Shown piece after piece: positions 7,256 to 10,488 of a DNA stretch of 10,488 nucleotides. The notes below the pieces were generated by a model. The model did not search any database and was not told the origin of the DNA. It saw nothing but the letters and a program-made list of their open reading frames with translations. Source of the DNA: Comamonadaceae bacterium (lineage in GTDB: Bacteria; Pseudomonadota; Gammaproteobacteria; Burkholderiales; Burkholderiaceae_C). Both the position numbers and the translations under genes were made by a program. The first letter of the stretch is position 1. Each line of letters starts with the position of its first letter. The stretch is from contig CANGZG010000081.1 in the NCBI GenBank assembly GCA_947458415.1, forward strand, positions 1 through 10,488, written 5' to 3'.

Positions 7256-8194
7256 TTGAAGAACGCCACCTTCCGCCAATTGCGGTTTTTCAACGCGGTC
7301 GCCAAACACCTGAGTTTCACCAAGGCGGCCGAAGACATGCATGTTTCCGCACCGGCAGTGACCATGCAAATCAAGGACTTAGAGGCGGAAATCGGCATGC
7401 CGCTGTTTGAGCGCCAAGGCAGAAAAGTCAGCCTGACCACCACCGGTGAGTACATGCTGGTGTACAGCCGCCGGATGCTGGCGCTGCTCAAAGACGCGGA
7501 AGACGCCGCCGCGCGGCTGCAGCGGATCGAGACCGGCAACCTGACCATTGGCTTGGTCGGCACCACGACTTACTTTATTCCGGCGCTCTTGAACCAGTTC
7601 CTCAAAGAACACGAAGGCATTGAGGTCAAGATGATGGTGGGCAACCGAAGTGAATTGGTGCAGTGGCTGCAAAACAGCGAGGTCGACATTGCCATCATGG
7701 GCCGCGCGCCCGAGGAACTGCCGACCCGCGCCGAGCCGTTTGCTGCGAACCCGCTGGTGTTTGTGGCCTCGCCCGAACACCCGTTGGCCGGTGAAACTGG
7801 CTTGCGGGCAGAAGACTTGCGACAACAGTCCATCATCGTGCGAGAACCCGGCTCGGGCACACGCAGCGCGATGGAGAGTTTTTTTTCGCAAGCCAAATTG
7901 CAACCCCGCTTGGGCATGGTGTTGCAAACCAACGATGCGATCAAGCAAGCGGTGATGGCCAACCTTGGCTTGGGATTTTTGTCCTTGCACACCACCGCCA
8001 TGGAATTGCAATCTCGCCGCCTGGTGGTGTTGCCGGTGATTGGCGCACCGCTGGTTCGCGCTTGGAACGTGGTCCACCCTTTGTCCAAATTGCTTTCGCC
8101 TGCCGCCGAAGCGTTTCGTTATTTCGTGCTCGAACACGCTGAAGGGCATTTGTCCAAAACCTTTGGTGGCATGCATGACCTGTCTGTCAGGTGA
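7256..8194 (+). CDS. cbbR: CbbR, LysR-type regulator of the cbb operon
   Basis: This 312-residue LysR-type regulator has an N-terminal winged helix-turn-helix (about 5-62: LRFFNAVAKHLSFTKAAEDMHVS followed by AVTMQIKDLE and LFERQGR). A linker helix (about 63-92) leads to a periplasmic-binding-protein-like effector domain (about 95-300) with the CbbR-typical segments REPGSGTRSAME (196-207), NDAIKQAVMANLGLGFLSLH (226-245) and HPLSKLLSPAAEAFR (274-288). CbbR proteins activate cbb operons and sense metabolites such as RuBP, phosphoenolpyruvate, ATP or NADPH depending on species; which one acts here is not visible. It begins with TTG, which often lowers yield, and its ribosome site lies inside the predicted operator, suggesting autorepression. 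Divergent position from cbbL supports the assignment strongly. Confidence 0.94.
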   Translation: MKNATFRQLRFFNAVAKHLSFTKAAEDMHVSAPAVTMQIKDLEAEIGMPLFERQGRKVSLTTTGEYMLVYSRRMLALLKDAEDAAARLQRIETGNLTIGLVGTTTYFIPALLNQFLKEHEGIEVKMMVGNRSELVQWLQNSEVDIAIMGRAPEELPTRAEPFAANPLVFVASPEHPLAGETGLRAEDLRQQSIIVREPGSGTRSAMESFFSQAKLQPRLGMVLQTNDAIKQAVMANLGLGFLSLHTTAMELQSRRLVVLPVIGAPLVRAWNVVHPLSKLLSPAAEAFRYFVLEHAEGHLSKTFGGMHDLSVR

Positions 8195-8306
8195 GTCGGC
8201 TGTCGCGGGTTTGGGCACTTGCTGGCCCACGGCCACAATGACTACTTTATGATGTCGCCACGCGTCTATTTGTTGTCATTTCTTACAAACCCATGGTTCG
8301 TTCAAC
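8195..8306. other. Spacer between cbbR and the small membrane-protein gene
   Basis: These 112 bp hold no gene. A TGGCC-CAC-GGCCA inverted repeat (8223-8235) could form a short hairpin but lacks a following T run, so it is not a convincing terminator. A TATGAT -10-like box is at 8248-8253 with no matching -35 box. Whether the downstream genes have their own promoter or are read through from cbbR cannot be decided from sequence. Confidence 0.4.
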
Positions 8307-8519
8307 ATGCCCGCTGCCTCTGAGATGTTTTCTGTGACGGAGCCCAAGACGCCCTCCCGCCTTGGGGTGACAGGCGCCGAGTTGGCCACGCCCGGCACAG
8401 CTGGCGCTGTCTGGCTCAAGCCATTGGTGGCGGCGTGGCTGGTTTATGTGACAGGCGGTTTGGCTTGGTTGGCCTACGCACAAGGCCCTTTGCTCGCCAT
8501 TTGTCGGTCCATCGCATGA
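8307..8519 (+). CDS. Small hypothetical membrane protein upstream of sensor kinase
   Basis: This 70-residue protein is of no family I recognise. The first about 35 residues are polar and rich in Pro, Thr, Ala and Gly. One hydrophobic stretch (about 38-60, with LVAAWLVYVTGGLAWLAYA) is long enough for a single membrane helix, followed by a short tail with Cys66 and Arg67. Support for coding: G/C-rich third codon positions like its neighbours, and a stop codon that overlaps the next gene's ATG as ATGA (8516-8519), the usual sign of translational coupling. Against: there is no clear ribosome site before the ATG at 8307. It might be a partner or regulator of the kinase, or merely a leader ORF that drives kinase translation. 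Confidence 0.5.
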   Translation: MPAASEMFSVTEPKTPSRLGVTGAELATPGTAGAVWLKPLVAAWLVYVTGGLAWLAYAQGPLLAICRSIA

Positions 8520-10273
8520 GGCTGTGGCGATGGTCATGGTCCGAGGGTGCTGAGCAAGCCCCGCTGCTGTCTTACCGTCAATCTGCGGACCGGATCATGG
8601 TCTTGACCAATGTGTTTTTGACCTTGGTCTGTGCCGGTGTGGCTGTGTTCAATGGCAGTTGGCCGCCCGTGGTGTTCATCGGTGTTCCTACGCTGCTGCT
8701 GTCCTATGGGCTGTACCGTTACCAGAGCGGCCAATTGACCACGCGTTTGTTCATGGCCTGTGCTTTCATGGTCTACACCAGTGTGTTGATTCAGCAATCC
8801 AAGGGGGACATCGAGGCGCATTTTTCAGCCTTCGGCTTGATCGGCGTGTTGCTCTATTACCGCGATTGGCGCACCATCGCCACCGCCACGGCGTTCATTT
8901 ATTTGCAGCACCTGATCGGTGGTTATGCCCAAACCTTGGGCTACCCGATCTACGTGTTTGACACGACCAGGTTTTGGTTCACCTTTTGGTTGCATGTCGC
9001 CTATTTTTTGCCCTTTGTGAGCATGATGGGGTTCTTGTCGCTCTGGTTGAAAAACGAAGCCATGTCACAGCACCGGGTCATCCAAGAAGGTTTGCGCACC
9101 GCCCATGCACTGCGTGAAGCCAGTGAAAGCGCCAAAGTTGCCAACCGACTCAAAAGCCAATTTCTGGCCAACATGAGCCATGAGATTCGCACACCGCTGA
9201 ACGGTGTAGGCGGCATGATCCAACTCACCTTGGGCACCACGTTGACACCTGAACAGCGGCACTATTTGAATGTGGCGCAAGACTCCTCCGAGCATTTGCT
9301 CAACCTGCTCAACGACATTTTGGATTTCTCAAAAATTGAGTCGGGCTCGGTGGAGTTGGTGATGAAGCCACTGGAGGTGCGCCAATTGTGCCAATCGTTG
9401 CAAGCGTCGTTTGCCCCGCAAGCACATGCACGCGGCTTGCAATGGGCGGTGACCTGTGACGCATCGGTACCGCGTTTCATCCTCACTGACGCGACCCGGC
9501 TGCGGCAAATATGCAGCAACCTCATCAGCAATGCATTGAAATTCACCCACCAAGGGTCTGTCAGCTGCAACTGGTGGGTTCGTACCGACACAGACCGCCC
9601 TGCGTTGCACTGTGTGGTGCGCGACACCGGCGAGGGTTTTGCACCGGACTTGACGGAATCTATCTTTTCGCCTTTTGTGCAAGGCGACAACACACCGACC
9701 CGTTCGCACGGTGGCGTGGGTTTGGGCTTGTCCATCACGCGCAGTTTGGTGCAGTTGCTCGGCGGTGAAATCCATGCTTTTGCCAAGCCGGGCGAAGGTG
9801 CCACGTTTTCTGTCACTTTGCCATTGCGTTTGCCTGATGACACCCCCACTTTCGTCCCACCCTTGCGCGTCAGCGAGCCCTCGGTGACTGTGCCATTGCG
9901 GATTTTGGTGGCGGAAGACAACCCCGTGAACCAACAAGTCATGCAGATGATGTTGGACAAGTTGGGGCACCACACCGTGTTGGTTGACAACGGCTTGAAA
10001 GCCTTAGACCAATTGCAACACGCGCGGTTTGACCTGGTGATGCTCGACGTGATGATGCCCACTTTGGACGGTTTGCAAGTGCTGGCGAAATGGCGTGCGC
10101 ACGAGCGTCAACACGGCGGTCACACACCGATCGTGATGGTGACCGCGCATGCCATGCTGGGTGATGAAGAAAAAATGCTGTCCGCCGGCGCCGACGGCTA
10201 TGTGTCTAAGCCCGTTGGGCTGAATGCCTTGACGGCGGTGATCCATCAAGTGGTTGGTGCTGGTTCAGGATGA
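8516..10273 (+). CDS. Membrane-bound hybrid sensor histidine kinase/response regulator
   Basis: This 585-residue hybrid kinase is anchored in the inner membrane. About six hydrophobic segments (near 27-45, 50-67, 75-93, 103-116, 119-137 and 152-178) form the input region. A short helical linker (180-210) follows. The HisKA domain has H-box FLANMSHEIRTPLNGV with phosphoacceptor His222. The HATPase domain (about 325-438) has N-box NLISNALKFT (335-344), G1 DTGEGF (370-375) and G2 GVGLGLS (400-406). The receiver domain (about 462-578) has acidic Glu467/Asp468, phosphoacceptor Asp511 (LDVMMPTLDG), Thr543 and Lys565 (SKP). All catalytic residues are present. The ATG at 8516 overlaps the preceding stop; an upstream GTG at 8435 would add 27 unlikely residues. 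No HPt domain or separate output regulator is seen. Its signal is unknown; proximity to cbbR suggests, without proof, a role in carbon-fixation control. Confidence 0.93.
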   Translation: MRLWRWSWSEGAEQAPLLSYRQSADRIMVLTNVFLTLVCAGVAVFNGSWPPVVFIGVPTLLLSYGLYRYQSGQLTTRLFMACAFMVYTSVLIQQSKGDIEAHFSAFGLIGVLLYYRDWRTIATATAFIYLQHLIGGYAQTLGYPIYVFDTTRFWFTFWLHVAYFLPFVSMMGFLSLWLKNEAMSQHRVIQEGLRTAHALREASESAKVANRLKSQFLANMSHEIRTPLNGVGGMIQLTLGTTLTPEQRHYLNVAQDSSEHLLNLLNDILDFSKIESGSVELVMKPLEVRQLCQSLQASFAPQAHARGLQWAVTCDASVPRFILTDATRLRQICSNLISNALKFTHQGSVSCNWWVRTDTDRPALHCVVRDTGEGFAPDLTESIFSPFVQGDNTPTRSHGGVGLGLSITRSLVQLLGGEIHAFAKPGEGATFSVTLPLRLPDDTPTFVPPLRVSEPSVTVPLRILVAEDNPVNQQVMQMMLDKLGHHTVLVDNGLKALDQLQHARFDLVMLDVMMPTLDGLQVLAKWRAHERQHGGHTPIVMVTAHAMLGDEEKMLSAGADGYVSKPVGLNALTAVIHQVVGAGSG

Positions 10274-10291
10274 ACGGCTGGCGGGGATCAC

Positions 10292-10306
10292 AAAAAAATT
10301 TTTTTT
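10292..10306. repeat. A7T8 tract downstream of the kinase gene
   Basis: Seven A are followed directly by eight T. Such a tract is self-complementary and intrinsically bent or rigid. It lies 18 bp after the kinase stop but has no G/C stem next to it, so it is at best a weak transcription end in either direction. Confidence 0.4.
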
Positions 10307-10347
10307 ATTGCAGAAATTGTGCAATTCTCTTCATTGTTTTAATAAAG

Positions 10348-10371
10348 TACCGCCAAAAATACCGCCAAAAT
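10348..10371. repeat. Two tandem copies of a 12-bp repeat, TACCGCCAAAA(A/T)
   Basis: TACCGCCAAAA occurs at 10348-10358 and 10360-10370, a 12-bp period that differs only in the last base of each unit. Short tandem units of this kind often bind proteins on one face of the helix, such as tyrosine-recombinase arm sites or a regulator of the next gene. No recombinase gene or tRNA lies inside the window, so this is an observed repeat with inferred function. Confidence 0.6.
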
Positions 10372-10488
10372 ATTATTTACGGAAAGTCACAGGCAATTGA
10401 ACCCAGGTGTTGATGGAGATACTTCTTTTTGTTACTTGATCTCTATCCGTTGCGTTCAGTCAACTTAGGATGAAAAGACCGGTTTGCA

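Larger units (their letters stand above)
10274..10488. other. Non-coding AT-rich tail with no recognisable gene
   Basis: After the kinase stop the sequence turns strongly A/T-rich compared with the coding DNA. It includes an A7T8 tract (10292-10306), a small dyad AATTG-TG-CAATT (10315-10326) and a 12-bp tandem repeat described separately. No GC-rich terminator hairpin follows the kinase. A possible ATG at 10470 runs off the window after six codons with no proper ribosome site, so no gene is called. Confidence 0.6.

Noticed and set aside
7879..7886. Run of eight T inside cbbR as a phase-variation switch
   Set aside because: It encodes ordinary Ser-Phe-Phe codons in a conserved stretch and the frame is intact. 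One eight-base run is weak evidence for slippage control.
8223..8235. TGGCC-CAC-GGCCA hairpin as a cbbR terminator
   Set aside because: Only five pairs, a three-base loop and no following T run.
8435..8515. Upstream GTG start for the hybrid kinase adding 27 residues
   Set aside because: The added Arg-rich stretch overlaps the small membrane-protein frame and has no clear ribosome site. The ATG at 8516 overlapping the previous stop is more economical.
9262..10062. Minus-strand open frame of 266 codons opposite the kinase
   Set aside because: The kinase and receiver motifs on the plus strand account for the region; the antisense product has no recognisable feature.
10292..10306. A7T8 tract as an intrinsic terminator for the kinase
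   Set aside because: There is no G/C-rich stem before the T run; the pairing would be A-T only.
10315..10326. AATTG-TG-CAATT dyad as a regulator site
   Set aside because: Short and very A/T-rich, in a region where such symmetry is expected by chance; no gene start nearby gives it meaning.
10470..10488. Possible gene start ATG near the right edge
   Set aside because: Only six codons are visible and the AGG just before the ATG is too close to act as a ribosome site.

Overview
The window is a chromosomal carbon-fixation locus of a betaproteobacterium. The proteins look like those of Burkholderiales, most likely Comamonadaceae (Limnohabitans- or Rhodoferax-like). This rests on protein character, the red-type (form IC) RuBisCO with CbbX, and the divergent cbbR/cbbL layout. 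No rRNA or other phylogenetic marker is present, so the placement is inference.

Left and centre (1-7155, minus strand): a compact Calvin-Benson-Bassham operon reads right to left as cbbL, cbbS, cbbX, cbbY, cbbF, cbbP, cbbA, glyA. Gaps between genes are 2 to 48 bp. CbbL/CbbS form RuBisCO, CbbX remodels it when it is blocked by sugar phosphates, and CbbY probably destroys an inhibitory sugar bisphosphate. CbbF, CbbP and CbbA run part of ribulose-1,5-bisphosphate regeneration. The last gene, cut by the window's left edge, is glyA (serine hydroxymethyltransferase). It would join the operon to glycine/serine and one-carbon metabolism, plausibly photorespiratory salvage. Transketolase, phosphoglycerate kinase, GAPDH, epimerase and CbbZ are not seen here.

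Control region (7156-7255): this 100-bp divergent spacer separates cbbL (-) from cbbR (+). It holds a predicted cbbL promoter and a LysR-type site (TNA-N7-TNA) about 65 bp upstream of the predicted transcription start. A second dyad lies over the -35 box. This is the classic architecture of a CbbR-activated promoter. The operator overlaps the cbbR ribosome binding site, and cbbR must start at TTG.

Right (7256-10273, plus strand): cbbR is followed by a 70-residue putative one-pass membrane protein. That gene overlaps by 4 bp (ATGA) a 585-residue membrane-bound hybrid sensor kinase with HisKA, HATPase and receiver domains. The kinase has a six-helix membrane input region instead of PAS domains. 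Its place beside cbbR recalls, without proving, the kinase modules that modulate CbbR in Rhodopseudomonas palustris. This is the least explained part of the window.

Right edge (10274-10488): non-coding AT-rich DNA with a 12-bp tandem repeat, possibly an integrase or regulator binding site.
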